From assembly GCA_017381395.1 (NCBI GenBank), contig JAFOCH010000005.1:1-16419 (forward strand): DNA of 16,419 nt. Direction: 5' to 3'. Origin of the DNA: Clostridia bacterium. Lineage in GTDB: Bacteria > Bacillota > Clostridia > Oscillospirales > Acutalibacteraceae. Each line of letters starts with the position of its first letter. The stretch's first letter is position 1. The notes below the pieces were generated by a model. That model saw only the letters and a program-made list of their open reading frames with translations, did not search any database and was not told the DNA's origin. Shown here in pieces: positions 1 to 7,675 of the stretch. The position numbers and the translations under genes were made by a program.

Positions 1-38
1 ATAACTAATCAAAGCAAATTACTGCCTTTCTTGTTTTA

Positions 39-743
39 TTATTTAATAACCAGCATCGCCTTTGCAAGCTGATAGTCGCTGATTGTAGTAATTTTAAAGT
101 TGAGAACCTCGCCGTTTACGAGATGAACGGGGTGATTTTTGAGTACGAGAATTTTACAAGCGTCGGTGAGGATTGCTTTTTCTTCGTCGGTGAGTGCGTT
201 AAAGCTATCCATTAGCAGCTTAATGTTGAAGCTCTGCGGTGTCTGTCCTTGATAAAGGCGACTTCTTTCGGGTACTTCCGAAATGGTTGTGCCGTCATCA
301 GAACGAACAATTGTATCTGTTGCAGGGATAACGGTGTCGCAAGCACCATATTTGAGTGTGGCTTCGATATTATCCTCGATAATTCTCTTTGTGACAAAGG
401 GGCGTACAGCATCGTGAGTAACGATGATATCATCGTCATTCAGTCCGTTTGCTTCCTTTATAACGTCGATTACGTTACACATAGTGCCGTTTCGATCACT
501 TCCGCCGGCGCAAACGATGAGTCGATCGTCCTTGCCGATGTGTTTTTCGATCAAATCTTCGCAATAGGATTTCCAATCGGGGTTGATTCCGACGATAACC
601 TTTTCAAATCGGTCGCACATAAGCATTTTTTCGACCGTATGGATAATAATGGGCTTTCCGTCAAGTTCGAGAAATTGTTTCGGAACATCGGTGCTGCCCA
701 TTCGTGTACCTTTTCCGCCTGCTAAAACTGCTGCATAAATCAT
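39..743 (-). CDS. tarI: TarI-like ribitol-5-phosphate (or IspD-type) cytidylyltransferase
   Basis: A 234-residue cytidylyltransferase of the IspD/TarI family. It would transfer CMP from CTP to a sugar-alcohol phosphate, most likely giving CDP-ribitol for a teichoic-acid-like polymer in the cytoplasm. The N-terminal nucleotide-binding loop LAGGKGTRMG (7-16) is followed by PKQF (21-24), then THDAVRPF (109-116) and YQGQTPQ near 165. The run LTDACKI and the NFKITT stretch near the C-terminus look more like TarI than like IspD of isoprenoid synthesis. Length is normal. The start ATG has an AAAGG site 11 nt upstream. It lies 34 bp after the cpsB-like gene on the same strand, which supports a surface-polymer role. 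IspD remains possible; a reductase of the TarJ type just outside the window would settle it. Confidence 0.75.
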   Translation of the reverse strand: MIYAAVLAGGKGTRMGSTDVPKQFLELDGKPIIIHTVEKMLMCDRFEKVIVGINPDWKSYCEDLIEKHIGKDDRLIVCAGGSDRNGTMCNVIDVIKEANGLNDDDIIVTHDAVRPFVTKRIIEDNIEATLKYGACDTVIPATDTIVRSDDGTTISEVPERSRLYQGQTPQSFNIKLLMDSFNALTDEEKAILTDACKILVLKNHPVHLVNGEVLNFKITTISDYQLAKAMLVIK

Positions 744-777
744 AATTTTATCTACCTTTCGTAGGGGCTATCCCTTG

Positions 778-1494
778 TTATTTTTCTAATTTTTTAATGA
801 GTTTGGCTGAATGCTCTTCTACATTTTTTATAAAGCTGTCACCGGCAATTTTTTTAATCTTTTTAAAATAATTGTCAAAGGTCGGGGGACGAAAGTCGAA
901 TCCGTGTGCATCCGAGCCAACATAACAAATTTGACCTGATTTGAGCCATTTTTTTAGCTTTTTATATGCCGCTTTTTTGTCTACAAATTCAGCATTTACC
1001 TGCGCTTTGTAGCCAAGACTGAATAGTTGCTCATATATATCACCCGAAATAAAGTCAACGTATCTGTCAACGTGAGCAATTATCGGTTCAATAAAATTGT
1101 CATCGCACAGATTATATAGCATTCTAAATATCCAACTTTGCCATTCATAATAGGGTAACTCGATTAGCATTATATCGGTATTTTCGATGCAAAGTCGGTT
1201 AATATCATTTGCCTCTATCAAATCCATTGTAAGTAAAACTTCGGCGCCAAGGGAAATCTTTGGCAGGTCTAGTCCTTGCTTTTCGATTTCTTTTATTAGC
1301 TTTTGATAGGATTCCTCTCTTTTAACTAAAAAGTCGTCAATACTTGTTTTACTATCAGTCATTTTAAAATGAGGCGTTGCTATAACGTGAGTTATTCCTT
1401 GCTCTTTTAAAACCTTTAGCATATTTATTGATTCATCAACGCTTTTTGAACCGTCGTCCAATTCCGGTAGAATATGTGAGTGTGTGTCAATCAT
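778..1494 (-). CDS. cpsB: CpsB/YwqE-type PHP-domain protein-tyrosine phosphatase
   Basis: A 238-residue PHP-fold metallophosphatase that removes phosphate from the tyrosine tail of its partner kinase and so tunes capsule or exopolysaccharide assembly. Visible metal-binding motifs are DTHSHILP (3-10, with H5 and H7), ATPHF (H42), the glutamate of GAEVLL (near 85), AHVDRY (H141) and GSDAHG (D195, H197), all in family order. Length fits the roughly 240-260 residues of CpsB, CapC and YwqE. The ribosome site AAGAAGG lies 14 nt before the ATG, a rather long spacing, and no alternative start was found. It follows the cpsC-cpsD pair but is separated from it by a hairpin terminator, so its expression may be lower or partly independent. 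It is followed by the tarI-like gene. Confidence 0.9.
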   Translation of the reverse strand: MIDTHSHILPELDDGSKSVDESINMLKVLKEQGITHVIATPHFKMTDSKTSIDDFLVKREESYQKLIKEIEKQGLDLPKISLGAEVLLTMDLIEANDINRLCIENTDIMLIELPYYEWQSWIFRMLYNLCDDNFIEPIIAHVDRYVDFISGDIYEQLFSLGYKAQVNAEFVDKKAAYKKLKKWLKSGQICYVGSDAHGFDFRPPTFDNYFKKIKKIAGDSFIKNVEEHSAKLIKKLEK

Positions 1495-1530
1495 TCTGTT
1501 ATGGTAAACCTTCTTTTTAATTGAAATAAA

Positions 1531-1557
1531 AAAGCATGAGTGATTAGCTCATGCTTT
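1531..1557 (-). terminator. Intrinsic terminator between cpsD and cpsB
   Basis: A perfect 10-bp stem (AAAGCATGAG at 1531-1540 against CTCATGCTTT at 1548-1557) with a 7-nt loop. Read on the minus strand it is followed by TTTATTTCAATT, a T-rich tail. It sits about 90 bp after the cpsD stop and 37 bp before the cpsB start, so it should end or attenuate transcription from cpsCD. Confidence 0.75.
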
Positions 1558-1643
1558 GTAATTTAGTGGTTGGGTTAATTATGTGCAAAGCAGAGCACAT
1601 ATTATCTAAGGGGCTAACGTTAATTTTGAAAATCGGTTATAAA

Positions 1644-2450
1644 TTATTCGTAGTCTCCATAATTATCGTAATAATCGTAACCGCTATATCCTTTTCTGTA
1701 ATTGTAACGATAGCTATAACGATACCTATATTTGTAGGTTCTACCGTTCCCCTTTGAGTCGTTGAGGATAAATCCGAGAATTTTCGCATCAGCAAATTTA
1801 AGTGCCGAAATTGATTTTTCGAGTTGCTCGTGAACAGTGTAATATTCACGAATGGTTAATACAACTCCGTCAACCTTTTCGACAAGTGCCAGACAGTCGC
1901 TGACTACTGCGACAGGTGGTGTATCGATGATAATGTAATCATAATACTGTGCAAGTGTGTTGAGAAGGTCGTCGCACGGCTGGGCTAAAAGAAGCTCTGC
2001 AGGGTTGGGAGGAGTGGGTCCTGCCGTCATGCAATCAAAACCGTGAGGAGTCTTTTTAATAATTTCATTTAGCTGGGTATAACCGCTTAATACGTTACTA
2101 AGTCCCAGTGTGTTTTTGATACCGAGGTATCTATGAATGGATGATTTTCTCATATCGGCATCGATAAGGAGTACCTTTGCGCCGGTTTGTCCAAATGCGA
2201 TTGCAAGATTAACTGCAATTGTTGTTTTACCTTCTGCGGCAACCGAACTTGTAATAAGAAATATTTTACATCCTGTTTTTGCACCAATTGAAAAGTTTAT
2301 ATTAGCTCGTACTGCTTTGTAAGCTTCTTTTATTGCAAAGGGCAACATTTCATTAAGCAGCAATGGTTTACGGCGATGTCTTTTAGGTGCTTTTGCCGGT
2401 TCGTTAGGGTCGTTTATCTGCTCATAGATATTAATATTCTTACGACTCAT
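1644..2450 (-). CDS. cpsD: CpsD/CapB-type bacterial tyrosine kinase (BY-kinase)
   Basis: A 268-residue cytoplasmic ATPase of the BY-kinase family, which autophosphorylates on C-terminal tyrosines and works with a membrane adaptor to control polysaccharide polymerisation and export. The order is typical: an activator-facing segment EAYKAVRANINF (near 42-53), Walker A' in TSSVAAEGKTT (near 67-77), the A-loop LLIDADMRKS (near 95-104), and Walker B IIIDTPPV (near 173-180). The last 32 residues hold 13 tyrosines, first alternating with arginine or lysine and then mixed with aspartate and glycine. The ATG overlaps the end of the cpsC-like adaptor by 11 bp, with a GGGGG site 12 nt upstream. This adjacency is the usual split arrangement in Gram-positives, where adaptor and kinase are separate proteins. 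Confidence 0.93.
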   Translation of the reverse strand: MSRKNINIYEQINDPNEPAKAPKRHRRKPLLLNEMLPFAIKEAYKAVRANINFSIGAKTGCKIFLITSSVAAEGKTTIAVNLAIAFGQTGAKVLLIDADMRKSSIHRYLGIKNTLGLSNVLSGYTQLNEIIKKTPHGFDCMTAGPTPPNPAELLLAQPCDDLLNTLAQYYDYIIIDTPPVAVVSDCLALVEKVDGVVLTIREYYTVHEQLEKSISALKFADAKILGFILNDSKGNGRTYKYRYRYSYRYNYRKGYSGYDYYDNYGDYE

Positions 2451-3180
2451 AATTACTGCTAGCCCCCTTTTGATATCCGTATTTGGTGTAGCTGTTTTTC
2501 TTGCTTATATAGAAATTTGGAATAATTCCGAGATTTGCAATTTCGTATTTTTTCTCGATTTCAGTCGCTGACTTAACTCTGGTATCGAGCGACTCAACGA
2601 AATAGAGGAGTACAAGAATACCTAACAGAGCTAAAACAAATGAGGATGTTGTATATGTTTTAACGGGTGTGGTATATGCGTTCTTGTATCTAACTGGTTC
2701 AAAAGGATCGAGTGATACGTACACCTTTTTAATATGTTTTGGAGCAAGTACTACGTAGGTGTGAGCAAGTCGCTTTAATAATTTAGGATTTGTTCCGGAA
2801 AAATCTACGTTGATAATCGGTACGTCTTCTTCGCTTGATAAACTAATCATAGTCGAGAGAGCTTTGACTGAAAGTTTACCCTCGTATCCGGCATCTTTTA
2901 TAACGTTTTTGAGAAAATCTGTGCCTTTCATTCGTGGTTTGAGAGCAGCTACCTGGCTTTCTGCGAAGTCGGCTGCTGTCATTGCTCCGCTAGGAGAAAG
3001 GTCAACATTATCCCAAGCGACAACAACTTCGTATGAAAAGGAGTATGTGTAAGTGGTTACCGCCATAGATGAAGAAACTAAATAGGTTATGATAGAGAAA
3101 ATGAATGCGGTAACGATAGATACCGCAATGTTTTTACGAATAAATTGTGATAAATCGGCAAGGGTAAGATCTTTATTCAA
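2440..3180 (-). CDS. cpsC: CpsC/Wzz-type polysaccharide chain-length regulator and kinase adaptor
   Basis: A 246-residue membrane protein of the Wzz/CpsC family. It anchors and activates the neighbouring BY-kinase and helps set polymer chain length. A short cytoplasmic N-terminus leads to a first membrane segment (about 17-36), an external domain, and a second membrane segment (about 178-196). The cytoplasmic tail has the family pattern ESLDTRVKSATEIEKKY followed by LGIIP. The start is a TTG codon, supported by a GGAGG site at 3191-3195 with 10-nt spacing. It is the first gene after a good promoter at 3217-3244, and its end overlaps the kinase gene by 11 bp. The identity of the polymer cannot be read from this window. 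Confidence 0.9.
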   Translation of the reverse strand: MNKDLTLADLSQFIRKNIAVSIVTAFIFSIITYLVSSSMAVTTYTYSFSYEVVVAWDNVDLSPSGAMTAADFAESQVAALKPRMKGTDFLKNVIKDAGYEGKLSVKALSTMISLSSEEDVPIINVDFSGTNPKLLKRLAHTYVVLAPKHIKKVYVSLDPFEPVRYKNAYTTPVKTYTTSSFVLALLGILVLLYFVESLDTRVKSATEIEKKYEIANLGIIPNFYISKKNSYTKYGYQKGASSNYES

Positions 3181-3216
3181 AGTTACAGCACCTCCAAGTT
3201 AACAGATTAATTATAC

Positions 3217-3244
3217 ATTATATCTACAAAAAAATCAATATCAA
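3217..3244 (-). promoter_or_regulatory. Sigma-A-type promoter for cpsC-cpsD
   Basis: On the minus strand, TTGATA (3239-3244) is followed after 16 bp by a perfect TATAAT (3217-3222). It lies 37 bp upstream of the TTG start of the cpsC-like gene, in the 121-bp gap after the ymdB-like gene. No convincing terminator for ymdB was found in this gap. Confidence 0.6.
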
Positions 3245-3301
3245 TATTATTAACTGTAATAAGCAAAAATTACGAAAAAATTACATTTATTGAGCATTTG
3301 T

Positions 3302-4090
3302 TTATTCAATATGTATTCTTTCAACGCATGTGCATTTTGCACTTTTCACATCGATGGTAAAGATGCATCCGTCGAGGTGACAATCGCCATCAGCTAGTGA
3401 AAATCTTACGGGTAATTTGTCCTTCATTTTTTTTATTGCCAGTTCTGATTTTACACCTAAAACAGAGTTTGTAGGCCCAACCATACCTAAATCGGTGATG
3501 AATCCTGTTCCGTTTGGTAGAATTTGTTCATCGGCGGTTTGCGTGTGAGTATGGGTGCCGAAGATAGCAGAAACCTGACCGTCAAGATAGTATGCAAGTG
3601 CCTTTTTTTCTGCAGTAGCTTCGGCGTGAATATCTATTAAAATATTTTTGATTCCGTCGTTTTTTAGCTTTTCAATAATCGTATCTGCCGTTTTAAAAGG
3701 GCAGTCGAGCGGCTCGGTATAAACCACGCCTAAAATGTTGATAACACCAATTCTTGTAAAGCCGATGTCTATGATAGTATAACCGCTACCATAAGCGCCT
3801 TCCGGATAGTTTGCAGGTCGGATAATGCAATCACTTTCGTCAAAAACGGTGTGCATTTCGGGACGTCTGAAGGAGTGGTTTCCGCCCGTAATTATATCAG
3901 CGCCGCTGTCTAAAATATGTTTGGCCGAAACAGGTGTAATGCCGTTACCGTCAGCGGAATTTTCTCCATTGACTATAACAGCATCTATACCTTTTATTCG
4001 TTTAAGCATGGGCAGCTTTGATCTTAAAAAATCGCAACCAATGCTACCTACAACGTCTCCGACACAGAGAATGTTTATTTCGTTTTTCAT
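3302..4090 (-). CDS. ymdB: YmdB-type (TIGR00282) metallophosphoesterase
   Basis: A 262-residue cytoplasmic calcineurin-like phosphodiesterase. In Bacillus subtilis YmdB hydrolyses 2',3'-cyclic nucleotides and affects biofilm and motility decisions. Metal-site motifs appear in order: GDVVG (11-15), NGEN (41-44), GGNH (69-72), DIHAEAT (153-159, H155) and GTHTH (H180, H182), then the family block TDLGMVGP (199-206). The position usually occupied by MGNHTWD is GGNHSFRR here. The open frame extends 19 codons further upstream, but family similarity begins at MKNEINILCVGDVVG. That ATG at 4088-4090 forms an ATGA overlap with the degV stop, so 4090 was chosen. No strong ribosome site precedes it, which fits translational coupling to the DegV gene. 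Confidence 0.9.
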   Translation of the reverse strand: MKNEINILCVGDVVGSIGCDFLRSKLPMLKRIKGIDAVIVNGENSADGNGITPVSAKHILDSGADIITGGNHSFRRPEMHTVFDESDCIIRPANYPEGAYGSGYTIIDIGFTRIGVINILGVVYTEPLDCPFKTADTIIEKLKNDGIKNILIDIHAEATAEKKALAYYLDGQVSAIFGTHTHTQTADEQILPNGTGFITDLGMVGPTNSVLGVKSELAIKKMKDKLPVRFSLADGDCHLDGCIFTIDVKSAKCTCVERIHIE

Positions 4091-4935
4091 TTGTTCATAA
4101 AAATAATGCCGAGTGTGCCTGGTCCACAATGAGCAGAAATGGTACATCCTGCGGTTGCTTCGATAACCTCGTCAAAGTAATTCAGACTCTTAATGTAATC
4201 ACAAACAAGTTTTGCCTGTTCAGAGTTGTATTCCATTGTGTGCGTAACAAAGCAGCGTTGATTGTCAATGTTTTCTAAATTTTCGAGACAATTTTTTGCA
4301 TATTCGAGGATGACATCGTTGTATCGGCCTCTATACTTTTTAGCAACGTCCATTTTGCCATCGTGTACTTCGATGCAGGGCTTAAGCTTCAAAAGATTTG
4401 CTCCAAGCATAGCTACTGCTGAGCATCTGCCACCCTTGTGCAAATAGAGTAGGGTATCAATAACAAATGAAGCATTTATCTTGTTAATGCTATCAATAAT
4501 CGTGTTATAAATAGCTTCTGCTTCTTCGCCGTTTTGTGCAAGTTCAACTGCTTTTAAAACGAGCAGAGCAATGCCTGTCGAAAGGTTGCGGCTGTCGACG
4601 ACAAATACATTGCCTACGTCCTCAGCCGCCATTCTGGCATTGTTGCACATTGACGACATTTCGGAGCTGAGACAGAAGTGAACGACTGTGTTTCCGCCCT
4701 CGGTAAGAGGAGTGAAAAAGTCAATATAATCCTGATAGTTTATAGCGGCAGTCTTTGGCAAAACTCCCGTTTCGTCGTGATATTTAAAAAGGTCATGTGG
4801 CTGAATGTCGATTCCGTCAATATACGATTTGTCACCCAGAATAACAGGCCCGTGACAGATTTTTACATCGTATTTTTTGGCAATTTCTTTTGAAAGATCG
4901 CAGGTACTGTCAGCACTGATAATAACTTTGCTCAA
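4087..4935 (-). CDS. DegV-family (EDD fold) lipid/fatty-acid-binding protein
   Basis: A 282-residue DegV-family protein. Members bind a fatty acid between two domains; some (FakB) present it to the fatty-acid kinase FakA, but no kinase gene is next to this one. Recognisable blocks are SADSTCDL at the N-terminus, PKTAAINYQDY (near 60), CLSSEMSSMCNNA (near 89), VVDSRNLSTG (near 114), LHKGGR (near 165) and GCTISAHCGPGTLG near the end. The frame opens at a GTG (4944), but AGGAG at 4944-4948 abuts that codon. A TTG at 4933-4935 lies 8 nt from the same site, so TTG is the likely start. A strong promoter precedes it, and it is coupled to the ymdB-like gene by ATGA. Confidence 0.88.
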   Translation of the reverse strand: MSKVIISADSTCDLSKEIAKKYDVKICHGPVILGDKSYIDGIDIQPHDLFKYHDETGVLPKTAAINYQDYIDFFTPLTEGGNTVVHFCLSSEMSSMCNNARMAAEDVGNVFVVDSRNLSTGIALLVLKAVELAQNGEEAEAIYNTIIDSINKINASFVIDTLLYLHKGGRCSAVAMLGANLLKLKPCIEVHDGKMDVAKKYRGRYNDVILEYAKNCLENLENIDNQRCFVTHTMEYNSEQAKLVCDYIKSLNYFDEVIEATAGCTISAHCGPGTLGIIFMNK

Positions 4936-4943
4936 ATTCAACA

Positions 4944-4948
4944 CTCCT
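4944..4948 (-). promoter_or_regulatory. Ribosome binding site deciding a TTG start for degV
   Basis: AGGAG on the minus strand directly abuts the GTG that opens the longest frame, leaving no spacing. It is 8 nt from the in-frame TTG at 4933-4935, a normal distance, so the shorter protein starting MSKVIISADS is favoured. Confidence 0.7.
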
Positions 4949-4965
4949 ATCTAATTAACAATATA

Positions 4966-4994
4966 ATTATAAGTAATTTATATCTTTTTTTCAA
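4966..4994 (-). promoter_or_regulatory. Sigma-A-type promoter for degV-ymdB
   Basis: On the minus strand, TTGAAA (4989-4994) and a perfect TATAAT (4966-4971) are separated by exactly 17 bp. The -10 box is about 30 bp upstream of the proposed TTG start. Confidence 0.72.
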
Positions 4995-5187
4995 CAGTTA
5001 TTTAAAATTACCTGACATTTTGTATTTTTATTTCAAAATAATACTATACATATTGATGGTTTTCTATGTCGTAATTTATTTAAAAATTTGTTTATTTTGG
5101 CATTGTTCAGTTGTGATAATAAATAAATTTATAATACGTTTATACAAATTGCACAAAATAATGAACAAAATAAGTTATAATGAACAC

Positions 5188-5216
5188 TTGAAATTTTGAA
5201 TATGTTGTAATATTAT
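5188..5216 (+). promoter_or_regulatory. Sigma-A-type promoter for glgP
   Basis: TTGAAA (5188-5193) and TATTAT (5211-5216) are separated by 17 bp. The predicted start of transcription is near 5223, giving a leader of about 45 nt before the glgP ATG. The repeat TAATGAACA ends 1 bp before the -35 box. Confidence 0.65.
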
Positions 5217-5240
5217 ATATTCAGTTGTATAATAACATTA

Positions 5241-5248
5241 AAACGTTT
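5241..5248. promoter_or_regulatory. Possible LacI-family (CcpA/MalR-like) half-palindrome in the glgP leader
   Basis: The 8-bp palindrome AAACGTTT with a central CG lies about 20 bp after the predicted transcription start and 6 bp before the GGAGG ribosome site. Central-CG palindromes are typical of LacI-family operators controlling maltose and glycogen genes. The symmetry does not extend beyond 8 bp, so this is tentative. Confidence 0.25.
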
Positions 5249-5269
5249 GTTATGGAGGAATAATTTTTT

Positions 5270-7675
5270 ATGACAAAGTTTACATCAAAAAAGATAGAGG
5301 AGCTTATCGAAGCGAAATTATCGCATAATTTTGGAGTCACTCCGTCGGTAGCTTCAAATGATATTTTTTACAAGGCGTGTGTTCTTGTTATCAAGGACAT
5401 AATGAAAAAGCAGAGAGAAGATTTTGAAAAACGCGCAAACGAGCAGGAAGCAAAGCAGGTATTCTACTTGTGTATGGAATTCCTTATGGGCCGCTCTTTT
5501 AAAAATGCACTTTATAATCTCAATCTCGAAAATGCTTTTAAAAAAGCGTTGTCTAATATGGGAGCAAAGCTCGAAAGATTATACGAGCTTGAACCCGACG
5601 CAGGTCTCGGAAACGGTGGCCTCGGTCGTCTTGCCGCTTGTATCCTCGACGGACTTGCAAATGGTGAATATTTCTCGATGGGATATTCTATTCGCTACGA
5701 ATACGGCATTTTCCGTCAGAAGCTTGTTGACGGTTGGCAGGCAGAAACGCCTGACTTCTGGCTTCCGGGTGGCGAAATTTGGTTTGAGCCTCATCCCGAA
5801 GAAGCGGTTGACGTTAGCTTTGACGGCCACGTAAACGAATGGTGGGACAGTACATATCATCATATTGAGAGCCACGGAGCCACGATAGTAAAGGCCGTTC
5901 CTTATGATATGATGGTACCGGGCAAGGATGGTAACGGAGTTGCTATACTTCGCCTTTGGGAAGCAACAAAGCCGGGATTCGATATGGCTCTCTTTAACCA
6001 GGGTGATTACTTACGAGCTGTAGAAGAAAATGCTATGGCAGAAGCAATTAGCAAGGTGCTTTATCCTGCTGATAATCACTATGAAGGAAAGTCACTTCGT
6101 CTTCGTCAGCAGTATTTCCTTGTTTCTGCATCTATTCAGGATATTGTTCACCGCCATCTTTCAAAATACGGCACAATGGAAAATTTTGCTGATAAGGTTG
6201 CAATTCATATTAACGATACTCATCCTGCACTTTCGATTCCCGAGCTTATGCGTATAATGCTCGACGAATGCGGTTATACTTGGGATGAGGCATGGTCTAT
6301 AGTAACAAAGACTGTTGGTTACACAAACCATACAGTTATGGTTGAGGCGCTTGAATGCTGGAACGAGGAATTGTTCAGACAGCGTTTACCGCGAATTTAT
6401 CAAATCGTTCAGGAAATTAACCGACGCTATCACGCAGAAGTGCTTGGCAAAACAGGAAACTGGGATTTGGCTAACCGCACATCAATTATTGATAACAAGG
6501 TTATCCGAATGGCTAATCTTTCTGTCGCAGGTTCATATTCGGTAAATGGTGTTTCACGTTTACACAGTGACATTTTGAAGGAGTCGGTATTCCACGACTT
6601 CTATACCGTTTCTCCTGAAAAGTTCTGTAACGTAACCAACGGTATTGCTCACAGACGTTGGCTCTGCCAGGCAAACCCTGAGCTTACCGCTATGATAAAG
6701 GAACTTATCGGTGACGGCTTTGTAAAGAATGCTGCCGAGCTTGAAGGACTTATGAACTTCACCGAGGATAAAAATGTTCTCAAGCGTCTGGCCGATATTA
6801 AGCGTAATAATAAGCAGCGTTTTGTTGATTATATCAAGTCACAAGGACATACCGATATTAACGTTGATTCGATCTTTGACGTTCAGGTAAAGCGTTTGCA
6901 CGAGTATAAGCGTCAGCAAATGAACGCACTTCATATCCTCACCGAATACTTGTATATCAAGAATAATCCTAACGCGCCTTTTACACCGAAAACCTACATT
7001 TTCGGAGCAAAGGCAGCTCCTGGCTACTATGTAGCAAAGCAGATTATCCAAATGATTTACAAGATTTCTAAAATGATCGACAACGACCCCGATATGAAGG
7101 GGAAGTTGAAGGTAGTTTATATCGAGGATTACCGTGTAACAATGGCCGAACTTTTGATGCCTGCCGCCGAAATCAGCGAACAGATTTCACTTGCAGGAAC
7201 CGAGGCATCGGGTACCGGTAATATGAAGTTTATGCTCAATGGTGCAATTACCCTCGGTACAGAGGATGGCGCAAACGTCGAAATTCACGAAGCTGTCGGC
7301 GATGATAATATCATTATTTTCGGTATGGAAGCTCACGAGGTTGACCTGCTCAAAGCAAACGGTTACAACCCGATGAATTACTACAATAATAATCCCCAGC
7401 TTTGCGAGGTTGTTGACCTTATCGGTCGAGGAATCGACGGAATGTCATTTGATAATATCAAGCACATTCTTCTTTCGTCAGACACTTATATGGCGTTTGC
7501 CGATTATGCCGATTATTGCAATGCTCATCAGCGTGCATACGACCTCTATGCTAATAAAGAAGCGTGGAACAAAGCATCCCTCGTCAATATTGCAAAATCG
7601 GGCAGATTTGCTATTGACCGCCTCATTGATGATTACGCCAATACTATTTGGAATCTTAAAAGGGTTGAAAAATAA
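5270..7675 (+). CDS. glgP: Glycogen/alpha-glucan phosphorylase
   Basis: An 801-residue cytoplasmic GT35 phosphorylase that uses phosphate to release glucose-1-phosphate from the non-reducing ends of glycogen or maltodextrin. The full-length fold is present: GLGNGGLGRLAAC (112-124), the HINDTHPAL block (near 313-321), VKRLHEYKRQ (540-549) and the pyridoxal-phosphate site EASGTGNMK (645-653) with K653 as the expected Schiff-base lysine. Length is standard for bacterial enzymes (about 790-840). GGAGG at 5254-5258 is 11 nt before the ATG. Its TAA stop shares one base with the ATG of the GH13 gene (TAATG), so the two are probably translated together for combined phosphorolysis and hydrolysis of intracellular alpha-glucan. 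Confidence 0.97.
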   Translation: MTKFTSKKIEELIEAKLSHNFGVTPSVASNDIFYKACVLVIKDIMKKQREDFEKRANEQEAKQVFYLCMEFLMGRSFKNALYNLNLENAFKKALSNMGAKLERLYELEPDAGLGNGGLGRLAACILDGLANGEYFSMGYSIRYEYGIFRQKLVDGWQAETPDFWLPGGEIWFEPHPEEAVDVSFDGHVNEWWDSTYHHIESHGATIVKAVPYDMMVPGKDGNGVAILRLWEATKPGFDMALFNQGDYLRAVEENAMAEAISKVLYPADNHYEGKSLRLRQQYFLVSASIQDIVHRHLSKYGTMENFADKVAIHINDTHPALSIPELMRIMLDECGYTWDEAWSIVTKTVGYTNHTVMVEALECWNEELFRQRLPRIYQIVQEINRRYHAEVLGKTGNWDLANRTSIIDNKVIRMANLSVAGSYSVNGVSRLHSDILKESVFHDFYTVSPEKFCNVTNGIAHRRWLCQANPELTAMIKELIGDGFVKNAAELEGLMNFTEDKNVLKRLADIKRNNKQRFVDYIKSQGHTDINVDSIFDVQVKRLHEYKRQQMNALHILTEYLYIKNNPNAPFTPKTYIFGAKAAPGYYVAKQIIQMIYKISKMIDNDPDMKGKLKVVYIEDYRVTMAELLMPAAEISEQISLAGTEASGTGNMKFMLNGAITLGTEDGANVEIHEAVGDDNIIIFGMEAHEVDLLKANGYNPMNYYNNNPQLCEVVDLIGRGIDGMSFDNIKHILLSSDTYMAFADYADYCNAHQRAYDLYANKEAWNKASLVNIAKSGRFAIDRLIDDYANTIWNLKRVEK

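Larger units (their letters stand above)
4936..5269. other. Divergent AT-rich intergenic region between degV and glgP
   Basis: This 334-bp gene-free stretch holds the minus-strand promoter of degV-ymdB and the plus-strand promoter and leader of glgP. It also contains two direct copies of TAATGAACA (5159-5167 and 5178-5186) just upstream of the glgP -35 box and an inverted TGTTCA at 5104-5109. No small gene, tRNA or structured RNA was recognised in it. Confidence 0.6.

Noticed and set aside
1..38. AAAGG site and possible TTG start of a further minus-strand gene at the left edge
   Set aside because: Only a few codons would be present, so no gene can be supported.
249..725. Plus-strand 158-codon open frame opposite the tarI-like gene
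   Set aside because: It lies entirely inside a well-supported family gene on the other strand and its product has no recognisable motif.
1581..1600. Hairpin ATGTGC/GCACAT between cpsD and cpsB
   Set aside because: A 6-7 bp stem without a T-run next to a much better terminator; probably chance.
4091..4147. Upstream extension of the ymdB frame (19 codons)
   Set aside because: It lies inside the degV gene, has no ribosome site, and family similarity starts at the later ATG that overlaps the degV stop.
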